Shown piece by piece: positions 25,973-34,519 of a stretch of DNA of 41,526 nt. The translations under genes were made by a program, and so were the position numbers. Source of the DNA: Roseburia inulinivorans DSM 16841 (GTDB taxonomy: Bacteria; Bacillota; Clostridia; Lachnospirales; Lachnospiraceae). How positions within the stretch are numbered: position 1 is the stretch's first letter; each line of letters opens with the position of its first letter. Location of the stretch: contig NZ_ACFY01000023.1 in assembly GCF_000174195.1 (NCBI RefSeq), forward strand, positions 1 to 41,526. The letters run 5' to 3'. The notes below the pieces were generated by a model. That model saw nothing but the letters and a program-made list of their open reading frames with translations. It did no database searches and was not told where the DNA came from.

Positions 25973-26920
25973 GTGAGTGATTTATATCATGTTTCATCAT
26001 CACCACACGTACGCTCGAAAGACACAACAAGCAAAATTATGCTTTATGTGATCATGGCATTACTGCCAACCAGTTTGTTTGGTATTTATAACTTTGGTAT
26101 CAGAGCGTTAATTTTAATTTTAGTAACTATCGCAAGCTGTGTAGCTTCCGAATGGATCTTCAACAAGATCGTACATAAAAAGAACAGCATCGATGATTTA
26201 AGTGCCGTTGTAACAGGTTTACTTCTTGCATTAAACCTTCCGGCATCACTTCCTTGGTGGGAGGCAGTGATCGGCGGTGCGTTTGCAATCGTCATTGTTA
26301 AGATGATGTTCGGTGGACTTGGACAGAACTTCATGAACCCGGCTCTCGGAGCAAGATGTTTCTTACTGATCGCATTTGCAGCGGATATGACAAACTTCAC
26401 TGTAGGCGCATACTCAGGAGCAACACCACTTGCACAGATGAGAAATGGGGAAGCAGTGAACACCATGAGCATGCTGATCGGTAAGACAGCAGGTACGATC
26501 GGTGAGACATCTGCGATCGCAATTCTGATCGGAGCTATCTTCCTGATTTTAATGGGCGTTATCGACCTTAGAATCCCGGCTTCCTATATTATTACATTTG
26601 TTGTATTCATTCTGCTGTTTGGTGGACATGGATTTGACATGAACTATGTGACAGCACAGCTCTGCGGCGGTGGATTAATGCTTGGTGCATTCTTCATGGC
26701 GACAGACTATGTAACTTCTCCGATCACACCAAGAGGACAGATCATTTTTGGTATCTGCTGTGGTATTTTCACAGGACTGTTCCGTTGCTTCGGAGCCAAT
26801 GCAGAAGGAGTTTCCTTTGCAATTATCTTAAGCAACCTCTTAGTTCCTATGATCGAGAAATACACAGTACCAAACGCTTTTGGTGTTGTGAAAACAAAAC
26901 CTGAAAAGGAGGCAAAGTAA
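25973..26920 (+). CDS. rnfD: Rnf complex subunit RnfD
   Basis: This 315-residue integral membrane subunit has about eight to ten membrane segments and binds FMN covalently in characterised homologues. The start SDLYHVSSSPHVRSKDTTS matches the family. The flavin attachment region is probably GAYSGATPLAQMR (about 143-156). I chose the GTG at 25973 rather than the in-frame GTG nine bases upstream because AGAGGTGG fits it better and residues then match the family start. A 4-bp gap leads to rnfG. Confidence 0.94.
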   Translation: MSDLYHVSSSPHVRSKDTTSKIMLYVIMALLPTSLFGIYNFGIRALILILVTIASCVASEWIFNKIVHKKNSIDDLSAVVTGLLLALNLPASLPWWEAVIGGAFAIVIVKMMFGGLGQNFMNPALGARCFLLIAFAADMTNFTVGAYSGATPLAQMRNGEAVNTMSMLIGKTAGTIGETSAIAILIGAIFLILMGVIDLRIPASYIITFVVFILLFGGHGFDMNYVTAQLCGGGLMLGAFFMATDYVTSPITPRGQIIFGICCGIFTGLFRCFGANAEGVSFAIILSNLLVPMIEKYTVPNAFGVVKTKPEKEAK

Positions 26921-26923
26921 ATT

Positions 26924-27532
26924 ATGAATAAAAAGATCGTACATGACGCTTTGGTTTTATTCGCATTTACAGTCGTTCTTGGTTTGATCCTCGGAGTTGT
27001 CTATGGAATTACCAAACCTTCCATTGATCAGGTAAATTACGAAAAAACACAGGCTGCCTACAAACAGGTATTTGAAGATGCAGCATCTTTTGAGGAATAC
27101 AGTGATTTTGATGCAGACGCAGCAGCAGCACTCATGACAGAAAAAGGTTTTTCTGACCAGATCGACAGTGTGAATACAGCACTCGATGCAAGCGGCAATG
27201 TGATCGGTTATGTTTTGACCGTTACAGCAAAAGACGCCAGCCAGGCAAGCATTACCTTCTCTGTTGGTATCCAGAATGATGGCACTGTAAATGGCTATTC
27301 TATTACAAATATCGCAGAAACACCTGGACTTGGTATGAAAGCACAGGAAGAAGCTTTCTATAGCCAGTTCGAAGGAAAGAACGTTGATTCTTTCACTGTT
27401 GTAAAAGCAGCACCTTCTTCTGACAGTGAGATCGAATCTATCTCAGGTGCAACGATCACATCCAAAGCTATGGCAAACGGTGTGAATGCCTGCATCGCAT
27501 ACTTCCAGAATGTATTAGGAGGTACAAACTAA
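26924..27532 (+). CDS. rnfG: Rnf complex subunit RnfG
   Basis: This 202-residue subunit has one N-terminal membrane helix (about 8-30) and an extracytoplasmic FMN-binding domain. The flavinylation motif SGATITS is at about 174-180, and Thr177 is the expected covalent FMN site. It passes electrons between the membrane subunits of the Rnf complex. The stop overlaps the rnfE start (TAATG, 27530-27534), implying translational coupling. Confidence 0.95.
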   Translation: MNKKIVHDALVLFAFTVVLGLILGVVYGITKPSIDQVNYEKTQAAYKQVFEDAASFEEYSDFDADAAAALMTEKGFSDQIDSVNTALDASGNVIGYVLTVTAKDASQASITFSVGIQNDGTVNGYSITNIAETPGLGMKAQEEAFYSQFEGKNVDSFTVVKAAPSSDSEIESISGATITSKAMANGVNACIAYFQNVLGGTN

Positions 27533-28311
27533 TGAACAAAAATGTAGAACGTTTATATAACGGTATTATCAAAGAAAACCCGACCTTCGTTCTGATGCTT
27601 GGAATGTGTCCTACTTTGGCGGTTACATCATCTGCTATCAACGGACTTGGTATGGGACTTTCTACAACTGTAGTATTGGTATTGTCCAACTTATTGATCT
27701 CAGCGTTCCGTAAGGTCATTCCAAACGGTGTGCGTATGCCGGCTTACATTGTGATCGTTGCTTCACTCGTTACAGTTGTACAGTTTATGATGCAGGCTTA
27801 TACACCAAGTCTTTCTGACTCTCTGGGTGTGTATATTCCTCTGATCGTTGTAAACTGTATCATCTTAGGACGTGCGGAAAGCTATGCCTCCAAGAATCCG
27901 GTTGTTCCTTCTATCTTCGATGGACTTGGTATGGGGCTTGGATTTACACTTGGTCTGACATTGATCGGTCTGTTCCGTGAATTACTCGGTGCAGGACAGA
28001 TTTTTGGCGCACAGGTTCTTTCTTTAAGCTGGTTCACACCAATCACAATCTTCGTTATGGCACCTGGTGCATTCCTTGTACTTGCATGTCTGGTTGCTGT
28101 TATGAATATTGTAAGAGCTAAGATGGAAGCAAAAGGCAAACCACTTGCAAAACCATCCGGATGTATCACTGGTGATTGTGCAGGATGTGGAATGTCTGCA
28201 ACATGTACCGGTAAAAACCGGAATCAGCAGCAGCTGAAAAAACAGAGTAGGAGGATAGATACAGATGAAAGAATTAATTTTAATTGCAGTCGGATCTGCG
28301 ATTGTAAATAA
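27532..28311 (+). CDS. rnfE: Rnf complex subunit RnfE, C-terminal tail probably frameshifted
   Basis: This is an integral membrane subunit with six helices in about the first 205 residues (MNKNVERLYNGIIKENPTFVLMLGMCPTLAV is the family start). A Cys-rich tail, GCITGDCAGCGMSATC, follows. The last 30 or so residues after CTGKN run through the ribosome binding site and start of rnfA and do not look natural. If the A-run at 28213-28217 had six A, the tail would read KKPESAAAEKTE and stop at TAG 28248-28250, just before rnfA. I therefore think the true end is 28250. The first 225 residues are sound. Confidence 0.92.
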   Translation: MNKNVERLYNGIIKENPTFVLMLGMCPTLAVTSSAINGLGMGLSTTVVLVLSNLLISAFRKVIPNGVRMPAYIVIVASLVTVVQFMMQAYTPSLSDSLGVYIPLIVVNCIILGRAESYASKNPVVPSIFDGLGMGLGFTLGLTLIGLFRELLGAGQIFGAQVLSLSWFTPITIFVMAPGAFLVLACLVAVMNIVRAKMEAKGKPLAKPSGCITGDCAGCGMSATCTGKNRNQQQLKKQSRRIDTDERINFNCSRICDCK

Positions 28312-28861
28312 CGTTGTATTAAGCCAGTTCCTTGGTATCTGTCCATTCTTAGGTGTATCCAAGAAAACTGAGACCGCAGCCGGAATGGGTGGCGCAGTTG
28401 TATTCGTTATTACAATTTCATCTTTTGTAACCGGATTGATTTATAAATATATTCTTGCAAATGAATATCTGTTAAGCAAGGGCATTGACCTTACTTATTT
28501 ACAGACGATCGTATTCATTCTTGTTATCGCAGCATTAGTACAGTTTGTAGAGATGTTCTTAAAGAAATCCATGCCAGCTTTATACAAGAGCTTGGGTGTG
28601 TACTTACCACTGATCACAACAAACTGTGCCGTATTAGGTGTTGCACTTACAAACGTTACCAAAGAATATAATATTCTTCAGGGTGTTGTAAATGGTTTTG
28701 CAACTGCATTTGGTTTCCTGATCGCAATCGTAATTATGGCTGGACTTCGTGAGAAGATTGAATACAATGATATTCCAAAGCCTTTCCAGGGAACTGCAAT
28801 TGTACTGATCACAGCATGTCTGATGTCAATCGCATTCATGGGATTCTCAGGAATGATTTAG
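28265..28861 (+). CDS. rnfA: Rnf complex subunit RnfA
   Basis: This 198-residue membrane subunit has six helices. The family features NNVVLSQFLGICPFLGVSKK near the N-terminus and SLGVYLPLITTNCAVLGVAL near the middle carry the conserved cysteines (Cys26 and another near 119) that hold an intramembrane [2Fe-2S] cluster with RnfE in solved structures. AGGAGG at 28249-28254 precedes the start. It forms the Na+/H+-translocating core with RnfD and RnfE. Confidence 0.96.
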   Translation: MKELILIAVGSAIVNNVVLSQFLGICPFLGVSKKTETAAGMGGAVVFVITISSFVTGLIYKYILANEYLLSKGIDLTYLQTIVFILVIAALVQFVEMFLKKSMPALYKSLGVYLPLITTNCAVLGVALTNVTKEYNILQGVVNGFATAFGFLIAIVIMAGLREKIEYNDIPKPFQGTAIVLITACLMSIAFMGFSGMI

Positions 28862-28874
28862 GAGGAAAAAGACG

Positions 28875-29666
28875 ATGAACGTTACAGCAATTATTTTTGC
28901 AGCCGTTGTAGTCGGCGGTGTTGGTATTTTAATTGGATTTTTCCTTGGTGTTTCCGGAGAAAAATTCAAAGTAGAAGTAGATGAGAGAGAAGTAGCCGTT
29001 ACAGAGGCTCTTCCTGGAAATAACTGTGGTGGTTGTGGATATGCCGGATGTTCCGGACTTGCAGCCGCTATCGTAAAAGGGGAAGCTCCAGTCAATCAGT
29101 GTCCGGTTGGTGGAGCACCTGTTGCAGCCAAGATCGGTGAGATCATGGGTGTCAAAGCAGAGGAAGGCGAGCGCAAAGCAGCATTTGTAAAATGTGCCGG
29201 AACCTGTGAAAAAGCAAATCAGGACTATGAGTACACAGGAGTTCAGGATTGTGCCGCTATGGCATTTGTTCCAAATGGTGGACCAAAATCCTGTAACTAC
29301 GGATGTCTTGGATTTGGTAACTGTGTGAAAGCATGTCCATTCGATGCGATCCATGTCGTAGACGGTGTTGCAGTTGTTGACAAGGATGCATGTAAAGCAT
29401 GTGGCAAATGTGTTGCTGCATGTCCAAAACATCTGATTGAGCTTTTACCAGTGAGCGCAAAACATATTGTACAGTGCAGCTCCAAAGACAAAGGTAAAGA
29501 TGTTATGAAGGCATGTTCTGTTGGATGTATTGCCTGTCACTTATGTGAGAAAAACTGCCCATCTGATGCAGTTCACGTAGTGGATAATGTTGCATACATC
29601 GATCAGGAGAAATGTACAAAATGCGGTCTCTGTGCTGAGAAGTGTCCGAAGAAGATCATTCTCTAG
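28875..29666 (+). CDS. rnfB: Rnf complex subunit RnfB (ferredoxin-type)
   Basis: This 263-residue iron-sulfur protein is the entry point for ferredoxin electrons. It has one N-terminal membrane helix (about 4-26). A four-Cys cluster motif follows (NCGGCGYAGCSG with a later Cys in NQCPVGG), then several ferredoxin-type 4Cys motifs: CLGFGNCVKACP, CKACGKCVAACP, CIACHLCEKNCP and CTKCGLCAEKCP. The length is typical of clostridial RnfB. It is the last gene of the operon and a strong terminator follows. Confidence 0.97.
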   Translation: MNVTAIIFAAVVVGGVGILIGFFLGVSGEKFKVEVDEREVAVTEALPGNNCGGCGYAGCSGLAAAIVKGEAPVNQCPVGGAPVAAKIGEIMGVKAEEGERKAAFVKCAGTCEKANQDYEYTGVQDCAAMAFVPNGGPKSCNYGCLGFGNCVKACPFDAIHVVDGVAVVDKDACKACGKCVAACPKHLIELLPVSAKHIVQCSSKDKGKDVMKACSVGCIACHLCEKNCPSDAVHVVDNVAYIDQEKCTKCGLCAEKCPKKIIL

Positions 29667-29710
29667 GATAATAAGACAGAGCACAAATATTAGATTTCAA
29701 AGAACTTGGG

Positions 29711-29754
29711 AAAGGTTGCTATGTTAGGTCAGACTTAATATAGCAACCTTTTTA
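29711..29754 (+). terminator. Rho-independent terminator of the rnf operon
   Basis: A perfect 11-bp stem, AAGGTTGCTAT (29712-29722) with ATAGCAACCTT (29740-29750), is followed by TTT. It ends the unit that began near 24525. Confidence 0.88.
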
Positions 29755-29835
29755 AGCTTATTATGACATATGAATTATTTTAGTCGGATTAAAATATGCA
29801 CTTTGCTGTGGTAAATGAAAAAAGTATTTTGATAT

Positions 29836-29863
29836 TTGGAAAAAGATATGTTAAAGTTATATT
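29836..29863 (+). promoter_or_regulatory. Possible promoter for proB
   Basis: TTGGAA (29836-29841) and TATATT (29858-29863) are 16 bp apart. The predicted start near 29870 falls at the first strand of the alternative hairpins and leaves a leader of about 190 nt before proB. The match is moderate. Confidence 0.4.
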
Positions 29864-29869
29864 TGACGT

Positions 29870-29921
29870 GAAGTTCGAAAAACCTATATAAGTTTGAAAG
29901 CATTGTGTATTCAAACTTCAC
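29870..29921 (+). promoter_or_regulatory. Mutually exclusive hairpins in the proB leader
   Basis: TTCAAACTT (29910-29918) pairs perfectly with AAGTTTGAA (29890-29898). The slightly longer TTCAAACTTCAC (29910-29921) also pairs, 11 of 12, with GTGAAGTTCGAA (29870-29881). The two stems share one strand and cannot form together, the layout of a conformational switch. I could not assign it to a known riboswitch or T-box. Confidence 0.4.
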
Positions 29922-29943
29922 CGGAAAAAATGGAAGTTACATA

Positions 29944-30032
29944 GACAATTGCGAAACTCATAAAAAACTAACTTGAATTTTTTTGTTAATTTCTCACAAT
30001 TTAAGAAGATTAAGATGAGTTTCGCAATTGCC
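29944..30032. mobile_element. Short inverted-repeat (MITE-like) element with TA flanks
   Basis: An 89-bp element has 18-bp terminal inverted repeats matching at 17 of 18 positions (GACAATTGCGAAACTCAT at 29944-29961 and ATGAGTTTCGCAATTGCC at 30015-30032). TA flanks both sides (29942-29943 and 30033-30034), as expected for insertion at a TA target. The AT-rich centre has no ORF. It lies in the proB leader, 29 bp before the start codon. The transposon reading is inference; it could instead be a plain leader hairpin. Confidence 0.5.
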
Positions 30033-30060
30033 TATAGACGGTAGCATAAAGAGGGGCAGC

Positions 30061-30912
30061 ATGAGCGAGAAAGAATTTGATTTTACTAAGAAAAAAAGAG
30101 TAGTTGTAAAAATCGGTTCCTCTTCTTTGAACAGAGGAGAAACTGGAAATCTGAATTTTACGAAACTGGAACATCTGGTGCGTGAACTCTGTGATATGAG
30201 AAACCGCGGAATGGATGTATGTCTGGTAAGTTCCGGTGCAATTGCAGTGGGGCGGCAGACGATCGGTCTGAATGAGCGGCCAAAGGATATTTCCACAAAG
30301 CAGGCATGTGCGGCGGTTGGACAGGCAAGACTCATGATGACATATCAGAGAATGTTTGCAGAGTACAACCAGATCGCAGGACAGATCCTGATGACAAAAA
30401 ATACAATGGTAAACCCAGTGTCGAGAGAAAACGCCCAGAATACATTTGAGGAGCTATTTCGGCTTGGGGTAATCCCGATTGTAAATGAAAATGATACAGT
30501 TTCTACTTATGAAATGCAGTTTGGTGACAATGATACATTGTCAGCAATCGTTTCTTCTCTGGTAGGAGCAGACCTTTTGATCCTTTTGTCGGATATCGAT
30601 GGTTTGTTTACGGATGATCCGCATAAAAATCCAGACGCAAAATTAATTAAAGTAGTAGATAAGATAGACACGAAACTGCTTGGCATGGCGAAAGGTTCTA
30701 CTGGAAGTGATGTCGGAACCGGCGGCATGGCGACAAAACTCACCGCGGCAAAGATTGCAACGCTTTCCGGTGCAGATATGGTCATTGCCAATGGCGTGGA
30801 TGTCTGCATTTTACATCATATTATTGATGATGATTTTACAGGAACAATTTTTAAAGCCGATAAGAGCGAAAGCTTTCATATCGCAGATTTTATAATGGAG
30901 ACAATAGGATAA
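30061..30912 (+). CDS. proB: Glutamate 5-kinase
   Basis: This 283-residue amino acid kinase phosphorylates glutamate as the first step of proline synthesis. It has VVVKIGSSSLN near the N-terminus, VSSGAIAVGRQTIGL, NENDTVSTYEMQFGDNDTLSAIVSSL and the nucleotide-binding GSTGSDVGTGGMATKLTAAKIA segment. It lacks the C-terminal PUA domain of E. coli ProB, as in many Firmicutes. I chose the ATG at 30061 because AGAGGGGC lies just upstream. Its TAA overlaps the ATG of the next small gene (TAATG). proA lies two genes downstream. Confidence 0.96.
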   Translation: MSEKEFDFTKKKRVVVKIGSSSLNRGETGNLNFTKLEHLVRELCDMRNRGMDVCLVSSGAIAVGRQTIGLNERPKDISTKQACAAVGQARLMMTYQRMFAEYNQIAGQILMTKNTMVNPVSRENAQNTFEELFRLGVIPIVNENDTVSTYEMQFGDNDTLSAIVSSLVGADLLILLSDIDGLFTDDPHKNPDAKLIKVVDKIDTKLLGMAKGSTGSDVGTGGMATKLTAAKIATLSGADMVIANGVDVCILHHIIDDDFTGTIFKADKSESFHIADFIMETIG

Positions 30913-31079
30913 TGGAACAATCAAAAATCGACAGAATTAATGAGTTATACAGAAAATCAAAAGCCGAGGGACTGACCGAGGCGGAAAAAAAGGAACAGGC
31001 GCTTCTGCGCAAACAATTTGTGGCGGATGTGAAGAAGAATCTCACGGCACAGTTGAATAATATTGATATCCAAAAATGA
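30912..31079 (+). CDS. DUF896 (YnzC-like) small protein
   Basis: This 55-residue protein, MEQSKIDRINELYRKSKAEG then LTEAEKKEQALLRKQFV and VKKNLTAQLNNIDIQK, matches the DUF896 family. YnzC of Bacillus subtilis is a small two-helix protein of unclear function. Its ATG overlaps the proB stop (TAATG), so it should be translationally coupled to proB. It is followed after about 30 bp by the cyclo-ligase gene. The role in a proline gene cluster is unknown. Confidence 0.88.
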   Translation: MEQSKIDRINELYRKSKAEGLTEAEKKEQALLRKQFVADVKKNLTAQLNNIDIQK

Positions 31080-31111
31080 GGATGGAACCATAGAAAACCT
31101 TGGTGAAAAAT

Positions 31112-31679
31112 ATGGAAACAAATCCAAAAAAGCTTTCGTAAGGAACATCTTGCAATCCGAAATGCAATGTCAGAGAAAGAGGTAGCGGAAAAAAGCGGTG
31201 TTATTGTAAAGAGGCTGCTTCAAACCGGCTGGTATCAAAATGCGCAGGAAATTTTTGCTTATTATCCGTTGAAAAATGAGGTGGACTGCCGTGCATTGTT
31301 TTTACAGGCATGGTCAGATGGGAAAAAGATTGCACTTCCGAGAACAAGGGAAGAAAATCAGATGGATTTTTACTATATAGATGATTTTATGCAGTTGAAA
31401 GAGGGCGCATTTCATGTGATGGAACCAATGGAAAACTGTGTCAGGGCAGTTCCGGACAAACAGCCGGTCATTGTTCCGGGAAGCGTGTTTGGCAGGGACG
31501 GCAGCCGTTATGGATATGGAAAGGGTTATTATGACCGCTTTTTTGCAAAAAATCCGAAGCTGAAACGATATGCGGTCTGTTATGCAAATCAGTTAGAAGA
31601 ATCTTTGGTAACCGATATTTATGATGTCGAAATGCATGAAATATATACCGAGACAGAAGTGATCAGAAAGGGAGTATAG
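31112..31679 (+). CDS. 5-formyltetrahydrofolate cyclo-ligase, N-terminal frameshift
   Basis: The enzyme converts 5-formyl-THF to 5,10-methenyl-THF using ATP. The main reading (from the in-frame ATG at 31167, 170 residues) has [19 protein letters not shown] and the family motif [15 protein letters not shown]. It lacks the usual N-terminus. An ATG at 31112, preceded by GGTGA, starts METNPKKLS and then stops; dropping one T from TTT at 31134-31136 gives [20 protein letters not shown], a normal start with the KxxLR segment. I therefore place the gene start at 31112 with a frameshift near 31135. The stop is one base before the proA start. Confidence 0.85.
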
Positions 31680-31680
31680 A

Positions 31681-32946
31681 ATGGAATTATTGGAAATTTG
31701 TAAACAGGCAAAAGCAATTGCACCAAAAATTGGAATACTTGATACAAACACGAAAAATCAGGCACTTCTTGCAGTAGCAGATTTTTTAGTGAAAGAACAA
31801 AATTCCATTTTGGATGCCAACAAAATTGATATTGAGAATGGTAAGAAAAATCATATGCCGGAAGGGCTGCTTGATCGTCTGCTCTTGACAGAAGTGCGGA
31901 TTGCGCAGATGGCGGAAGGACTGCGGCAGGTTGCAGCGCTGGATGATCCGATCGGGGAGGTCCTGGGAATGAAAAAAAGACCAAACGGACTTATGATTGG
32001 TCAGAAACGAGTACCGCTTGGCGTTGTCGGAATTATTTATGAGGCAAGACCAAACGTGACGGCTGATGCATTTGCCCTTTGCTTTAAGACTGGAAATGTT
32101 GTGATTTTAAAGGGTGGCAGTGATGCGATTCATTCCAATATTGCAATCGTGGAGACAATCCGCAAAGCACTTGTAAAAGAGGGACTTCCAGAGCAGGCAA
32201 TTGCTTTGATCGAGGATACATCGAGAGAGACAGCAGCAGCCTTTATGAAAATGAATGAATATGTGGATGTACTGATTCCAAGAGGCGGAGCAGGGCTGAT
32301 CAAAGCTGTTGTAAATCAGGCAACAATCCCGGTCATTGAAACAGGAACCGGAAATTGTCATATTTTTGTGGATGAGACTGCGGATTTTGATATGGCAATG
32401 GATATTATATTAAATGCCAAGACACAGAGGATTGGTGTGTGCAATGCATGTGAATCGCTTGTCATCCATGAAAAAATTGCAGATACATTTCTGCCGGAAT
32501 TAATGAAGCGTCTCGCAGAGAAGAACGTGGAAGTCCATGGAGACGAAAAAGTGATGCAGATTGCAGGTGAAGGCTGCATGAAAAGGGAATTGCTTGTTCC
32601 TGCAACTGAGGAAGACTGGGGGAGAGAGTATTTGGATTACAAACTTTCTGCGAAGACAGTTTCCTCCATTGATGAGGCCATTGCCCATATCAATCAATAC
32701 AACACAGGCCATTCCGAGGCAATCATCACAAACAATTATTCCAATGCGGAGAAGTTCTTAAATGAGATTGATGCAGCATGTGTTTATGTGAATGCCTCGA
32801 CACGTTTTACGGACGGATTTGAGTTCGGATTTGGTGCGGAGATTGGAATTTCCACACAGAAGCTCCATGCGAGAGGACCGATGGGACTGATCGCCCTGAC
32901 CAGCACAAAATATATTATTTACGGGAATGGACAGATCCGGAAATAA
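31681..32946 (+). CDS. proA: Glutamate-5-semialdehyde dehydrogenase (gamma-glutamyl phosphate reductase)
   Basis: This 421-residue NADPH-dependent enzyme makes glutamate semialdehyde, the second step of proline synthesis. Family features are [44 protein letters not shown] and the active-site Cys254 in [11 protein letters not shown], with [26 protein letters not shown] near the C-terminus. The length is normal. It begins one base after the cyclo-ligase stop. proB and proA are separated by two short genes rather than adjacent. Confidence 0.97.
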   Translation: MELLEICKQAKAIAPKIGILDTNTKNQALLAVADFLVKEQNSILDANKIDIENGKKNHMPEGLLDRLLLTEVRIAQMAEGLRQVAALDDPIGEVLGMKKRPNGLMIGQKRVPLGVVGIIYEARPNVTADAFALCFKTGNVVILKGGSDAIHSNIAIVETIRKALVKEGLPEQAIALIEDTSRETAAAFMKMNEYVDVLIPRGGAGLIKAVVNQATIPVIETGTGNCHIFVDETADFDMAMDIILNAKTQRIGVCNACESLVIHEKIADTFLPELMKRLAEKNVEVHGDEKVMQIAGEGCMKRELLVPATEEDWGREYLDYKLSAKTVSSIDEAIAHINQYNTGHSEAIITNNYSNAEKFLNEIDAACVYVNASTRFTDGFEFGFGAEIGISTQKLHARGPMGLIALTSTKYIIYGNGQIRK

Positions 32947-32968
32947 ATGATAAAATACTGACTTGCGG

Positions 32969-32994
32969 TATGTTCTATAAAAAAACAGAACATA
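32969..32994 (+). terminator. Hairpin after proA, possible weak terminator
   Basis: TATGTTCT (32969-32976) pairs perfectly with AGAACATA (32987-32994) around a 10-nt A-rich loop. Only a poor TGTTTG tract follows. It may terminate proA weakly, or be an operator next to the miaB promoter. Confidence 0.35.
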
Positions 32995-32997
32995 TGT

Positions 32998-33026
32998 TTG
33001 CTAAAGCGATAAAAGTATGCTATAAT
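32998..33026 (+). promoter_or_regulatory. Promoter for miaB-ruvAB
   Basis: TTGCTA (32998-33003) and a perfect TATAAT (33021-33026) are 17 bp apart, with TGC directly before the -10 (extended -10). It lies about 24 bp before the miaB start. This is a strong match. Confidence 0.7.
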
Positions 33027-33049
33027 TTAAGAAAAGATAGGATAACACA

Positions 33050-34492
33050 ATGAAAGAAAAGAGAAACATTACCATTATTGATAAAAAGCAGATTCCTTCC
33101 GAGGAGCCGGCAAGACAGTATTATTTCATGGATATTGCAAAAAAATATGTTGCAGAATTAGCAGAGCAGAAGGGAGCGCCGCTCACATTCTGCGTGACGA
33201 CGTTCGGGTGCCAGATGAATGCCAGGGATTCCGAGAAATTAGTCGGTATTCTGGAAAAAATCGGTTATGTGGAAGCACCGGATGAAAAGGCCGATTTTGT
33301 CATTTATAATACCTGTACTGTTCGTGAGAATGCCAATAATAAGGTTTACGGCAGACTTGGTTACTTACATGGCTTTAAGAAAAAGAACCCATATATGATG
33401 ATCGGACTCTGCGGATGTATGATGCAGGAGCCAACCGTTGTTGAAAAGATACAGAACAGTTACCGGTTTGTGGATCTGATTTTTGGAACCCACAATATTT
33501 ATAAATTTGCAGAACTGATTGTGACAGCACTGGAGTCTGATTCCATGACAATTGATATCTGGAAAGATACTGACAAGATTGTGGAAGACCTTCCGGTCGA
33601 GCGGAAGTATTCCTTTAAATCTGGTGTGAATATCATGTTCGGCTGCAATAATTTCTGTAGTTACTGTATCGTTCCTTACGTGCGTGGACGTGAGCGGAGC
33701 CGTGAGCCGAAAGAGATCGTGCGTGAGATTGAACATTTAGTGCAGGACGGCGTTGTGGAAGTGATGCTGCTGGGACAGAATGTCAATTCTTATGGCAGGA
33801 ATCTGGAACATCCGATGACGTTTGCACAGCTTTTGCAGGAGATTGAAAAGATCGAGGGACTGGAGCGTATCCGGTTTATGACTTCCCATCCGAAGGATTT
33901 ATCGGATGAACTGATCGAAGTGATGAAGAATTCCAAAAAGATCTGCAATCACCTTCATTTGCCATTGCAGTCTGGAAGCAGCCGCATTTTAAAAATCATG
34001 AACCGTCATTATGACAAGGAACATTATCTGGAATTGGTGGATAAGATCAGGGCGGCAGTGCCGGATATTGCACTTACAACCGATATTATCGTAGGTTTCC
34101 CGGGAGAGACCGAGGAAGATTTTGAGGAGACGATGGATGTTGTGCGCAGAGTCCGCTATGACAGTGCGTTTACGTTTATATATTCCAAGAGAACCGGAAC
34201 ACCGGCAGCGACAATGGATGACCAGATTCCGGAAGAGGTGATCAAGGAACGATTTGACCGTCTGCTACATGAGGTTCAGACAATTTCTGCTGAGAAGGCG
34301 GGAAAACTTACAGGTCAGACACTTCCGGTATTAGTTGAGGAAGTGAACGGACAGGATGCATCTCTTGTCACCGGAAAACTGACTAATAATTCAACAGTAC
34401 ATTTCCCGGGAACGGCGGACATGATCGGAACGATCCAGAATGTTGTGCTTGAGGAATGTAAAGGATTCTATTACATTGGCAGACTTGCTTAA
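33050..34492 (+). CDS. miaB: tRNA-2-methylthio-N6-dimethylallyladenosine synthase MiaB
   Basis: This 480-residue radical SAM methylthiotransferase modifies A37 of tRNAs reading UNN codons. An N-terminal UPF0004 domain with three cluster cysteines (Cys54 in TFGCQMNARDSE, then NTCTVRENA and GLCGCMMQE) is followed by the radical SAM core with Cys199, Cys203 and Cys206 in CNNFCSYC, LLGQNVNSYG, and a C-terminal TRAM domain (about 415-478). Residues 1-40 form a family-typical N-terminal extension. ruvA follows within 30 bp. Confidence 0.97.
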   Translation: MKEKRNITIIDKKQIPSEEPARQYYFMDIAKKYVAELAEQKGAPLTFCVTTFGCQMNARDSEKLVGILEKIGYVEAPDEKADFVIYNTCTVRENANNKVYGRLGYLHGFKKKNPYMMIGLCGCMMQEPTVVEKIQNSYRFVDLIFGTHNIYKFAELIVTALESDSMTIDIWKDTDKIVEDLPVERKYSFKSGVNIMFGCNNFCSYCIVPYVRGRERSREPKEIVREIEHLVQDGVVEVMLLGQNVNSYGRNLEHPMTFAQLLQEIEKIEGLERIRFMTSHPKDLSDELIEVMKNSKKICNHLHLPLQSGSSRILKIMNRHYDKEHYLELVDKIRAAVPDIALTTDIIVGFPGETEEDFEETMDVVRRVRYDSAFTFIYSKRTGTPAATMDDQIPEEVIKERFDRLLHEVQTISAEKAGKLTGQTLPVLVEEVNGQDASLVTGKLTNNSTVHFPGTADMIGTIQNVVLEECKGFYYIGRLA

Positions 34493-34519
34493 TGATTCGT
34501 GAAAGCAGGATAAAAAAGG

